Positions 46,045-56,370 of a stretch of 64,000 nucleotides of DNA are shown here, piece by piece. The DNA lies in assembly GCA_013339895.1 (NCBI GenBank), contig JABACO010000003.1:9936766-10000765 (forward strand), given 5' to 3'. Positions within the stretch are counted from its first letter, which is position 1; every line of letters begins with the position of its first letter. A model generated the notes under the pieces. It did no database searches. It was not told the DNA's origin and was given only the letters and a program-made list of their open reading frames with translations. The position numbers were made by a program, and so were the translations under genes. Source of the DNA: Ephydatia muelleri. Taxonomy: Eukaryota > Porifera > Demospongiae > Spongillida > Spongillidae.

Positions 46045-47340
46045 CTAGCTTATACCCAAGCTTTTTGAGACCTCTAAGCGTCTCTGTAGGGAATCTTTAA
46101 CGTACCCGTCTTTAGCAGATTCAGATTTCCAGCGACTATGTTGCTTAAATAATCTGTCCTGCACACCACAATTGGCTGCTGCAGTGGCCCCACCAGTAAT
46201 TCCCTTAGCCTAGAGTAACTGAGGCCACCTGTCTTACGTAAGCCTTCCCCCTCCTTCGTCTTTACTATTCCCCTAAACACCGAACCTGGGGATGAATGAT
46301 CTAACTTTCCCATACGAAAATATCTCTCCATCATAGACACAGGGCATGTTAGTAATCCAGTACGTGCAATGACTAACGACGCACCCTCCCGGTATTGGTC
46401 AGTCTTACTGGACTGCACATTTATCAACATGCCCTCTGTATTGAAGGTAATGTCAGAGCATTTGAGCTTCACCAGCGCAGGAAACCTGCAAAAGCCACCA
46501 AACAAACAGCCAGCAATCTGACTTCAGACAAAGGTGGGTCTGGCCCAGCCGCCTCCACCATGGCTTTCAACATATCGGCCGTCACTGGTTCCTTCCGAAC
46601 CTTAGGTTTAGCCAGAATCCGTTTCAGACCATCCACCATACATTTAACTAAGGGTGACCCTCCTAATTGTTGCAACCACGCTAGCTCATGCAACCATGAT
46701 AGAGCATGCACCGCCTCCTCTACTGCCGCTTTACTCCCCGTGGACTCACTAAGGTGCTGCAAATACAGCACCAAATGCCTCTCGTGAACTGGGAAGCTAG
46801 GGACTCCTTGTCGAGCATCTGCCCAGACTTTCCACCGCTGATATGCCCCGAGGTACTTTTTTGTGGTACTGTCTGCCCTGCTCCCCAGCACTGTTGCTGG
46901 TAGCGCCTTGGCCAACCTTCGCAGCTCGGGGTCCTCCAGATTACTCAGTAGAGGCCACACCCCCGAGGCAAATACATCTTCAGCTATCTCCTTCTTTAGT
47001 CTCGTCCCCAGCCTGATATGCATTTAATCCATCCGCTGCTGTGTATGAGGGTCTGGGAACGAGACTACTCCTTCTTGGCGAGGTCGAGCTGTTCCTTTCC
47101 GCTCGCTGCTTCCACGCGGTCTAGATAGCCATCCGCCACCTCTAGCCGTTCCTTCACCTCCTCTTTGGCCTTAAATTGGCATTCGTTGCCTTTTTTCTTG
47201 AACACGTATGAGTCCTTGTGAGACTGTCTCGCTAGCCGCATACACGTTTCCTCCTGCCCTTTCTGCATCGCCTTCATTTGCTCCTGCATCGTTTGCATGT
47301 TTTTAAGGAGCAGGTCCATCTTCTCTCCTTCGGTACTCAT
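46045..47340 (-). pseudogene. Coiled-coil plus tyrosine recombinase (Crypton/DIRS-like) gene
   Basis: Minus strand: an N-terminal coiled coil (47065-47340; MQTMQEQMKAMQKGQEE, then YVFKKKGNECQFK), interrupted by the 71-bp element, then an integrase N-terminal helical domain (STTKKYLGAYQRWKVWAD) and the catalytic start (CLVAFAGFLR with the first Arg). A frame change near 46490 follows, then LVKLKCSDI and the Lys strand VQSSKTDQYREG. In SYSRLRELL the text breaks: the HSLRSGG-type box with the second His and Arg is deleted. The end resumes in another frame as HSRWKSESAKDGYVKDSL, with the third His/Arg-type block and the nucleophile Tyr, stopping at 46045. The fold is that of phage-integrase-type recombinases as found in eukaryotic Crypton-like elements. 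Confidence 0.8.
46997..47067. mobile_element. 71-bp micro-transposon with 9-bp target duplication
   Basis: Ends tagtctcgtccccag (46997) and ctgggaacgagacta (to 47067) are inverted repeats of about 15 bp. Both sides carry ctccttctt (46988-46996 and 47068-47076), a perfect 9-bp duplication. The insertion splits the recombinase gene and brings in stops. Nine-base duplications are typical of Mutator-like transposases, so a MULE relative may have moved it. A diverged relative is at 42977-43061. Confidence 0.85.
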
Positions 47341-47940
47341 TTAAAAAAAGAAAAAGCTTGCAGCACGTGCACGACACTCAGACTGAGCCAAAAGCCCCGC
47401 TCTTACCTATTTAAACGCCTCACCACGTGGCCATCACGTGCCGTACATATGGAGGGAGCATAGTTTCTGTCTAATTCACTGTGTTCAACCGACAGAAACG
47501 TACATTTAGTTTAAGCGTAAATCACGTGGCCTTACGTTGTTGACAGCTCTGGCGCTTCGAAAGCAATTGACTTACAAACGGTGATCACCGACCTCGTGTG
47601 TTCAAACAAAGATAACGACACTCAGGAACCGAGATAGAACAGACCCAAACTATCATGGTACAGTGAATAGAATGCTCTATCTGTTTCTGTTTTTGGTACA
47701 AGCTAACGGTGACGCATTTTCTGAAGTAGTTTCAACCCTTTAGAAAATCCGCCATTTTGGCGTCTTTTGGGGGTTGGAATTGTTGCATGTATTTAACAGA
47801 ATGTCATCTTATGTTTCTCCTGGTATTAAATTCTTACTTGAAAGTGAGCTGCATTACACAGCTATATATTCCTTACTCTCTTAGCTGGAGGGGGATGGCA
47901 GCTATCAGTTGTGGTTCAATGCTTAATAGATGTTCTTTAA

Positions 47941-48761
47941 CTATGCACAGCAGATTGGAGCAAATACCAAGCCAAGTCTATTAAACTTGGCATGAATCAA
48001 TTCAGCCCCCTGTTCTTCCAAAAGGCCGAAGCCAGCATGGTAGGTATTTGCCAACTTCATGATCCTCCATGAGATGCATTTTAATGGGGACTGTTGCTTC
48101 AGGATATGGTAAAAGGCCATGAACCTTGAATAGCCTTGGAATCTACCTTCACTGGCTGGTATAAACTCTTCATGCCAGGTAAGCCTGCCAGCACTGCTAC
48201 CGAAGTAAGAGTATTTGTATTCACTCTTTCCTTTCATTTTCATTTAAGAAGTGGACAACCTTATCTACCAGATGGGAAATGTAAACTAGAGGAGCTCCTT
48301 TACTTTCATCTCCACCATAAGGAAGTGGAAATGTAAAGGGGGCAACTTTCCCTTTCCTTTGAGATATTATCCCTCACAATGTGGCTGGAGATGCAACACA
48401 TCCTTTCCTCACGAGCAAGATGAATCCCTGATGATTTCAGCCACCTGAAAATCAGTAAGTTACCTTTGCTGCATTGCATTATGATGTTATATTGTCTTAG
48501 AAGTCTCAATTTATTCCAAGGTATTGCAAGACCAGCCTTTATTGCCAATACCTGTGCTGGACCAATCTCCATGGATATGAGATTCGTGCAGTAGCTAGCC
48601 AACAAACATCGTCGCTTTTCATCACTGTGGGTGAGAACTTCTGTTTGGATGAGGGCAGATGCTTCTCCACTGACATTACTTTGTTGCATTTCAGAGCATC
48701 TGGTCTTTGAGCAGGCGGCTGTGGTTTGTTGCTTGGCTTTGGTGACTTGCATGAATGTCAT
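47941..48761 (-). pseudogene. RING+DDE-like family, copy 2 (middle and C-terminal part)
   Basis: Minus strand, in order: AIKAGLAIPWNKLRLLR, an intron-like interruption ending tttcag, RWLKSSGIHLAREER and HIVRDNISKE. It then jumps, without the catalytic centre, to the C-terminal block around 48020-48100: VPIKMHLMEDHEVGKY and, one frame on, NTYHAGFGLLEEQGAELIHA. The last block has a conserved Glu in an E-Q-G-x-E-x-I-H setting, and KMHL-EDH precedes it. The RWLK block is homologous to 53110-53308 in copy 1, which shows that these are two copies and not one gene. Frameshifts make it non-functional. Confidence 0.6.
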
Positions 48762-49109
48762 TGGCTAAGGGAGGGTAGATATTATGTAACCTCAGTACCA
48801 GTCATAACCTTGAACAACCTTTAAGCGCTACAGGAAGGGTTGAGGGCGCTAAGGACATCGTGCCACTGGTGCGTGTATATATTCACGCTAACGCTGGTCT
48901 ATCAGTTTCGTTTCCTCATCGGCTAGATGATATAGCAAGATGCATTTGCGCAGCACCCACGCGTTTGAAAGAGCTGATGACAGCGACTCCATGGAGTAAG
49001 CTTGACTCCCTATTAAAATAACAGCTTGTTACATCTGTGGAAGCTGTGCTGAGGTACAATAACTACAAACAAGCATATGCTGCGACGGATTAAGGTACGT
49101 CATTGCTCT

Positions 49110-51690
49110 ACGTGGCCACTGTGATAATGCAACAGATATACATGTAGAAAAAGATCCCCTCAACACTGAAAACCATGGCAATTTCCAAGCACTTCTACAT
49201 TTCAGAGTGGATGCAGGTGATACTGTTCATGGTGAACATCTTAAAGCACTAAGAATGCTACCTACACATCTCCTGTTATTCAAAACCAGATAATTGATGT
49301 TCTTGAAGATCAGATTAGAAGTGAAAGTATAAGGAGGGTTCAATAAGCAAAATGGTTCACTGTGATAACTGACGAAGTTTCCAATAAAGAGCAACTGAGT
49401 CTTGTCTTAAGGTACATTGATCCTGACACATGTTTAGTTAGAGAAGATCTTGTGGTTTTGTTTAAATGTGATAAGGACATATCTGGTCGAGAGTTGGCTA
49501 GCAAAATCACTTCCTGCTTGCAAACATACAGATTGGGCTTGTCCAATCTGCGAGGTAAGGCATGTGATGGACCTGGAAACATGGTTGGTTCAGTGAATGG
49601 TACAGCAGCTCTTATTGCTGCACAGTAACCACTGGCATTATACATTTACTGTGTGTCTCATTGCCTCAATCTTGCTGTAGTGAAGTCACTGCAAGTAACA
49701 AGTGTTTGTAATATGATCGGTGTGGTGGATAAAGTATTCATATTCTTTTTCTGCCCATCCTAAAAGACAAATGGCAATCGAGAGAGCAATTTTACTGACT
49801 CAACCAGAGTCATCTGTTCACAAGGTGAAGGACCTTTGCCGTACACGATGGGTTCAGCGTATTGATGGTCTTCTGTTCTCTTATCAATCCACGGTAACCT
49901 GCTTGGAGAGCATTTGCAATGATGGTCCACATTTATGGACCTCTGATTCAGTTACAGATGCTAGAACCCTGCAACTGGACGCCTGACTTTCTTTCTGCAT
50001 TAGTTATGACCAACTTTTGTCTTAAATATCTGCAAAGACATTGTACATGTAGCTGTAAAGGAAATCAAAGATGTGATTATGACACTGCAAAATGCTAGAA
50101 CCAATATTGAAACTTACCGTTCACAGTGGTTCACTGTCGTAGAGAAAATGTGTGCTGATGTAGGCACTGTACCGGCCATTCCACTGAGATGTAGTCACCA
50201 AATGAATAGATCCAATGTTCCTGCAGACAGCCCATCACAGTATTATTGCCGTTCATTATCTATACCTTTGCTTGATCATTTGCTCTCTAAAATGCAGTCA
50301 CGTTTTAGCTCCCATACATTGTGCCATCAATCATTGTAAATCTATCACCACATGAATTTGCTAAGGTTCATGAATTTGCCAAGATGTACCTTCCATCACC
50401 ACATTGTGTTAGCAGTGAGTTAGATTGCTGTAAAATAAAGTGACAACACCAGCTTAACCTTTAATCTATTTTCATCCTTAATTCAGGATGGAAATCCTGA
50501 ATTAAGGATGACTTTACGCCGCTCGTATCAACATCAATTCGAACGGTATTGATGATTTTTTTTTTGCTATTTAGCTTCTGTAGGCTTTCTTCTAAACAGC
50601 GCTATCCAGTTTAGTCGTTCAAATTTAGAAAAAAACTATGTTTAGGCTTAGTTTCCTTTTTCGTTCGCAAATACCATCAAAGTCAGGTATAAAGTTGAGG
50701 AAAGAGCAGGAAGCTTACTTTCAAGATAGAAACTGTTACAAAGATCTGTAAGGAGAGCCAAAAAAGCAAATTCAAGAGTATGGGACACAGGAGATACGAG
50801 CATCGAATGAACTCAAGACGGACTAAGCGAAGCGAGTCAGAGCGGGTGGTACGATGGTTAGCCTCTGCAAAATAACAATAAAACAGCATTTCTGTCGTTG
50901 AGAGCAATGCAGAAATGCCTGGCATTGGTAGAAATGCTGTCACCAGTACTGTTGGGACATAAAAAGAAGGGGCGGATGCTCGGACAGTGATAATAAATTA
51001 CACTTTTCTATTATTTTGAGTACAAGTTTGATAAAAATACAACTTCTAACAAGAGTCTGGAGGTGCTACCACCAATAAGTAGTGAAAAGGAGTAAAATTG
51101 ATATGTTCAATGCTCTTTGTAAGCATTCCAAACTATAAATTACTAATCATTTAATTTATGTAAGCGAGAGCAACGCAACGTGCTTATGCATCCTTGAAGT
51201 TTGGGCAGCTTTCTAGATGATAAAAATTATTCCATGCTATAGAATGTGTGCACCATTGTTGAAACAAACAGCTTCTATGTTTTAATGATTTTAATTTTCG
51301 CAGCAATGGTTGTTATAAACGGAAGAACTCACTATCCTGAATTCAGGATTTTACCGATCCTGAATTCAGGATCGTTTCACGCAGATTAAAGATTAAAGAA
51401 CATGGACAGAGTAGTCTACCATCTAATCCTACTACAACTCTACCACAAATCACTTCCATGTACCCTAATATCAAAGCTTTAGTCCGTATCTTGTGCACTT
51501 TTGCAGTAACTAGTTGTTCTGCAGAGATCCTTTAGCTATCTGAAACAAATCAAGACTTCTCTTAGATCTTCTATGGACAACACAGAGATTGTCAGGATGA
51601 ACACTTCTTGCTATTCATCGTGACATACCTGTAGACATATCAGCAGCTATTGATGAATTTTGTATGCGTAATCCACGAAAATGGAGAACA
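49110..51690 (+). pseudogene. hAT-family transposase, copy 3 (ZMYM1-like), split by an insertion
   Basis: The plus strand reads, with frame changes, a lead-in with GNFQALLHFRVDAGDTVHG (49180-49235), then ITDEVSNKEQLSLVLRYID (about 49362) as the first catalytic region, YRLGLSNLRGKACDGPGNM (the second acidic block), HCLNLAVVKSLQVTSVCNM, and CRTRWVQRIDGLL (about 49850). Text continues to about 50440, is cut by a 0.93-kb insertion (50459-51391), and resumes with MYPNIKALVRILCTFAVTS, the hATC dimerisation region, to about 51690. The order is that of ZMYM1/THAP12-like hAT proteins. Terminal repeats were not located. Confidence 0.75.
50459..51391. mobile_element. 0.93-kb non-coding element nested in hAT copy 3
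   Basis: The termini ctttaatct and agattaaag are inverted. Just inside each end lie two short palindromes of the type atcctgaattcaggat / atccttaattcaggat, so each end can fold by itself. The hAT reading resumes directly outside the right end. No coding region is recognised inside. The exact ends are uncertain by a few bases. Confidence 0.6.
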
Positions 51691-51927
51691 TTTTGAATGA
51701 TTGAAAACAATTTCTTGCTGCATGCATCTTTGCTCAGTTTCATTATTTCCATGTTGATGCTATAGCATAATGCTGTCTTCATAAGTGAAAACACTTCTAA
51801 GTAAAATATGAATAGAAATAAAGCCTATGACAAAAAACATTAACCAAATTAAATATGATAAATTTATTATTACGGTTTTTGTTCTACTGACAGCTATATA
51901 TTTATATTATAATTAAAATTATAATAT

Positions 51928-54141
51928 TTATTGCAAAGCTGCTACTGCATGGTTCATGTGAAACCATGAGGCTTCATAAACTGAATACAATATTTCTTCA
52001 TCAAAAGCTTCCGCGCTTCGTGTGGGAGGGGGCACATCCCCTCCCGCACCCTCCCCCTGGCTAGGACCTCCCCTTCCAGCACCCCCCCCCCCCCCAACAG
52101 AAATCCTGGATATGCCACGGTAGGTTTCCACCTGCTGAATCATCTCCTCTTCCTGCTTCAAGCTATTTAGTTCACATTTAGCAGCACTGAGATTGCTTAA
52201 CATGCTGGAATAGGCCTCATATTCTAAACTGTTGATGGATTTTTCTTTCCAATGCATTACCAGTTTTAGGTCCAACTGGTGACAGGCTTCTTCATAGAGT
52301 GTGGAAAGTTTCTGGAAAATCCCCTGTCTATATGCAAGCCTGGTAAGCAGACCTAAATGTAATTAATGTATACACATATTGACATGCAAGTATACTGTGT
52401 TACGAGTCTTAACAAACCTGTGATATTGGTATGTTAAAAAGGGTACTCTATACAGTTGTTGAAAAACTTGGCCTTCTTAAGATCCCCTCTTCCTTTTTCC
52501 TTAAAACGTTGGTGGTCAAGAAGCATGGAATACAACACGCGAGGAATACAAGGTCTTCTAGGTGCTGGTGACATCTGCAACTGCTCTAGGATGATCAGGC
52601 TAAATATGCATGGCTCCTTCCCTATAAGTTAGGTAGAAGTTGCATTAGCCATGTTTGCAATTTATGTTCTTACCACTTGCACCAGAATGTCCATACATCC
52701 GAGAAAGGAACTCATAGTCACCACTGAGGAACACTTTGAACTTGCAGTCGCTTGTATGTAAAATAATATAAAAAATAATCGATACAAAAAACGTTCTTTC
52801 TTACTTCCACTTCATCACACAGTTGTTGGCTACATCTGAATCTGTCCAGTGCCACATGGAGGTTAGAAGTGTGTCACTTGCTTCAAAGCAGGAGAAAACA
52901 CATGTATTGTGGACAGAATGCGGTGCTGACGTGTAGACAATCTAGAAATTCATCTTGAAGTAGTCACCACCTTTGTCACCACTCAGCTTAAGCCATATCT
53001 CATTATCTGGATTTGTTCCATCATGCCAGTTGAGCGTGCCCTCCCCTGCACATAAAATCTCTTATACAGTTACGTGAACAGATGCGATTTGTCTTACATA
53101 TCATTCTGCTCTAAAAGTTTAACAACTTTCCTTGTGAGGCTGGGTGTATAGGCAAAGCTGCCCCACGGAGCTCTTCCCCACCATTGCTGAGTTAAAGGAA
53201 AACGGAGCTAGTTCCACCTCAAGGTTATCACCAACAAGCTTGTTGCTAGGGCACGCTGCGTTCTCTCACTGCCTATGTATACCACAGCTTGCTTCAACCA
53301 CCTGAAAGGAAGTTAAGTGAAAGTTATTTATGTTTATATTCCTTTGCTGCTTCTTGTGGCTAACCCATTAAAAATCCTTAGCCTATACCAATGGATAACA
53401 AGCATGGACTTCATGGCAAGCCCTTGCTTTGGTGGAATGTTAATTGTGATCCCTGCATCATCTGCTTTGTCTTTTCTCACTCAGACACTACAGTTCATCC
53501 TGAAACAAGATGTCAGCATCCTCGACACTAGCATTCATGAAGGACCACGTCATCTGAAGCTCATGAACACGGCGCTTGCGTGAGCTCCGAGAGTGGTGCT
53601 CGTGGTGTGAATACACAAACCAATTTCAAAGGCTGTATGACAAGATCAGTGTTAAATTTAAAATGCTTATTTACACGTACACTTACTCTCCATCCTGTTG
53701 GAATCTGTATGCAGTGTTCTCCTTATGAGCACTTAGCATCTGGTGCAGGACTTTACTAACAAGTTGCATTTCCTGTCGTTGGATAGTAGTGCAGCAATGT
53801 GAGTGGTAGCTGATTGCTTTCACATGCTCTTGCATGTGCCATGCACCCCCATAACATCATACAGGAGTTGCTGAATCAAATTAGAAGGGGATGATATCCT
53901 TGCACTTCAGGGGTGCAGTGGAGTGACAGCAGGGACAGCATGCAGCACATAGGTGGATCCACTCTACCAAAGTGGCACATACTAGTTTGCCACGTGGAAG
54001 CTGCATTGGTTGTGTGAGCACACCCAGACAGATGGAACATTCCAGCTCACTCATTACAGAGAGTGTCTGGGTGGCTGCTAATGGTGGCTGTATGGGGTTC
54101 TTTATTATTGGTGGTGGTGATACAGCCATAATGTGCTCCAC
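51928..54141 (-). pseudogene. RING-finger protein with DDE-like core (RAG1-like motif order), copy 1
   Basis: Minus-strand exons in order. RING at 53881-54060 (ECSICLGVLTQPMQLP, LVCATLVEWI, CPCCH; one Cys replaced by Arg and one lost). A linker exon to about 53690 with HVKAISYHSHC and a GTAAGT donor. RWLKQAVVYIGSERTQR and EVELAPFSF at 53110-53308. KLSGDKGGDYFKM and NTCVFSCFEASDT at about 52830-53045, with one stop. GDYEFLSRMYGHSGASG ending at a GTAAGA donor (52674). EPCIFSLIILEQLQMSP from 52621 downward. A coiled stretch at 52130-52275. I recall the full-length family (RING, GDxGG-K, GDYEFL, SGASG-H-CLWC, KMHLLEDH, EQG-ES-H) from several invertebrates as uncharacterised proteins. The order of carboxylates and the Cys pair after SGASG recall RAG1/Transib. 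That link is inference. Confidence 0.65.
52011..52125. repeat. G/C-rich insertion fragment
   Basis: A C-rich stretch (cccctcccgcaccctccccc and a run of C near 52080-52095) ending aaatcctggatatgcc interrupts the coiled-coil exon of the RING gene. It resembles the ends of the 55514-56115 element and is probably a related MITE. Confidence 0.5.
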
Positions 54142-54259
54142 AAGTTCAGCAGGACTGTTTCCAGAATATGGCCTGGGTTTGGGTCATCTATCCTTATTTA
54201 CAGGTATACAACCCTGGAGTGTGGTAAAAAGATGGCTACATGACAATTGAGACCACTTA

Positions 54260-55500
54260 GTAGCCTGTGGTATTCATAGCCGGACTAACTACTCTTTGAA
54301 GTTCACTTCTTACCTTTTAACATGGAGTTTATAAGGCGGGATTTGGAGAAAAGTGGCAACCAAATCGTCGTATTTTAGACACGAAAATAAGAACCGAGAT
54401 GCGCAACTGTTTGTGTATTATGAATCGATATGCATTTCTTTGCACATACGTAGTTTTGGATTTATAAGTGATTGTTTGATAGCTAGCATCAAAAGGATTG
54501 TAACAGGTTTGCATAAACGGCCTGTTAGTTTTATCATAGATATTATAGTTACAATAATATCTATGGTTTTATCGTAGACGGTTTTATAATGAGCCTATTA
54601 TACGCCATATTTTGCCATACCGTAATTCGGCTTATTCAATCTAATTACAAAACCTATTGTCACGGACGAAACAGCCGTGTGGTAGTTACAATAACCATTC
54701 CTTTCTAGTTAGGTGAATATACGGTACATGTAATATCAATTCGGTCTAGCAGTATTGATGAAGCTGAGGACACGGCTCGGTGGTATCTCAAGCATCGTCT
54801 GTGCGCCCTTACTACGCTTGATGTAGGTTCATGCATACTTGTTTCTTCTTGTGCTGCATGCAACATCGCTACTATGTAATTTATAGAAACATTTAATAGC
54901 AACATCAGACGAAACTGGACTAGAATGGTGAAAGTGAATACATTTTAATTGATATTCAGAATAGAAGTTTTTTTCGATGCCTGAATTAGTAAATTCACAC
55001 ATATCGTAAATACTTCTAACGTCTTCGCGCAATATTTGTACCATTCGACCTAACGCTTTTGCGCTCGCCCTATTTTAAACGAGAATGTTACTCAGGAAAG
55101 GCAAAAAAGTATACATGGAGAAGCGCTACGCCACTACTGGCCCTGAATGCATCTACATTATTAATCTGATGATCAGATGGTCCAAAAACGTGTATAGACT
55201 CAAACGGCTTGGCTATTTAAATAAGATCAGCTAGCACTTTAAGCACTTAGTTAATAGAACATATATAAAGTATCTTAAGCTTAAATCTAACTATGAAAAA
55301 GCATGTGCGGACGACCAATTGATGCATTCTTTGCAGTCTCAGTTGGCTCGGATGGACGAGGTAGAGCAATTTATGCCATACAGTGTACTTGCTATTTGTT
55401 TACAGTGTATTTGTTGTTGTTTTACAGTGCATTTGTTATTGTTTTGCTTCCAAATTAAATATCGTACGTCAGCTCTGCATGGTCTACTCTGTTTTGCACA
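54260..55500. other. No gene recognised
   Basis: AT-rich sequence with scattered short open stretches on both strands and no family match, splice-bounded exon series or repeat structure that I can support. Confidence 0.4.
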
Positions 55501-55513
55501 CCGAGGTGTAACT

Positions 55514-56115
55514 CAGGGGCGGATCCAGGATTTTGGGAAAGGGGGGGTCTGATAAGTATATTCACAACTGGGGAGGGTATAGGGTAGGGGGCGTGCCCCC
55601 TCTCGTGACAGCAAGGGGGTCTGGGGGAGCGCTGATAGCTCCCCCAGTGGGGTCTGGGGCAGCCGCTTTTTTGCTTTTGTGTTTATTTAGCATGAAATTC
55701 ACAGTGATATCCAATACATATACGTCACGCGATATCCGGATTACTAGAACCTGCATGGATAGCGACGAGAAAACTGTTCATTCTTCACAATGCTATAGTT
55801 CCTACTGCTCAGAATTTAAATTCGTGACGCAAAGCTTTTGTGAATTTGTGATCGAAGCACGTCTTTTGATCGCTTACCTCAATTCCTGCTCACACGCACC
55901 ATTCGATCGATCGCGTATTTCGTTAATACACATGTAGGAGGATTTAATTAGATCGATATAGACCCCGCGTGGCTAGAACGATGTGCAATCTTGCAAATCC
56001 AAGGACAGTAACACGCAGAACGCTGCATATGCATTACGTCATTCTTCATATAGGAAAGGGGGGGTCCGGACCCCCTGGACCCCCCCCCCCCCCCCCCCAC
56101 CCAAATCCGCCCCTG
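55514..56115. mobile_element. 602-bp hAT-like MITE (CAGGGGCGGAT ends)
   Basis: Ends caggggcggatccaggatt (55514) and aaatccgcccctg (to 56115) are inverted repeats. Long G and C tracts lie just inside both ends. The flanking octamers gtgtaact and gtgtttat match at five of eight places, a possible degenerate target duplication. CAGGGGCGGATCC ends are, from memory, common in non-autonomous hAT elements of many invertebrates. No coding region inside. Confidence 0.75.
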
Positions 56116-56370
56116 GTGTTTATGCTTGTACCATGCGAGATATTTTTTAAAACATAGGTTAAAAAAGGAAAGGAGAAACATTCAATTGATATCACACCTC
56201 AGTTTAAACTGGCATGTTATTGTGTAATGATACGTATTCCATTGTTATTACAGGCACTGGTGGATTTGCTTCATTTGGCCTCTAGTACCACCTGGTCAGT
56301 TCATAAAATTTTTAAATCAACCCTTTTCTATATTTAAGTTAGATACATGAGCATTGATGATATATTACAG

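Noticed and set aside
55533..56157. Gly- and Pro-rich open frames around 55.5-56.2 kb
   Set aside because: They are translations of the G and C tracts of the MITE at 55514-56115.
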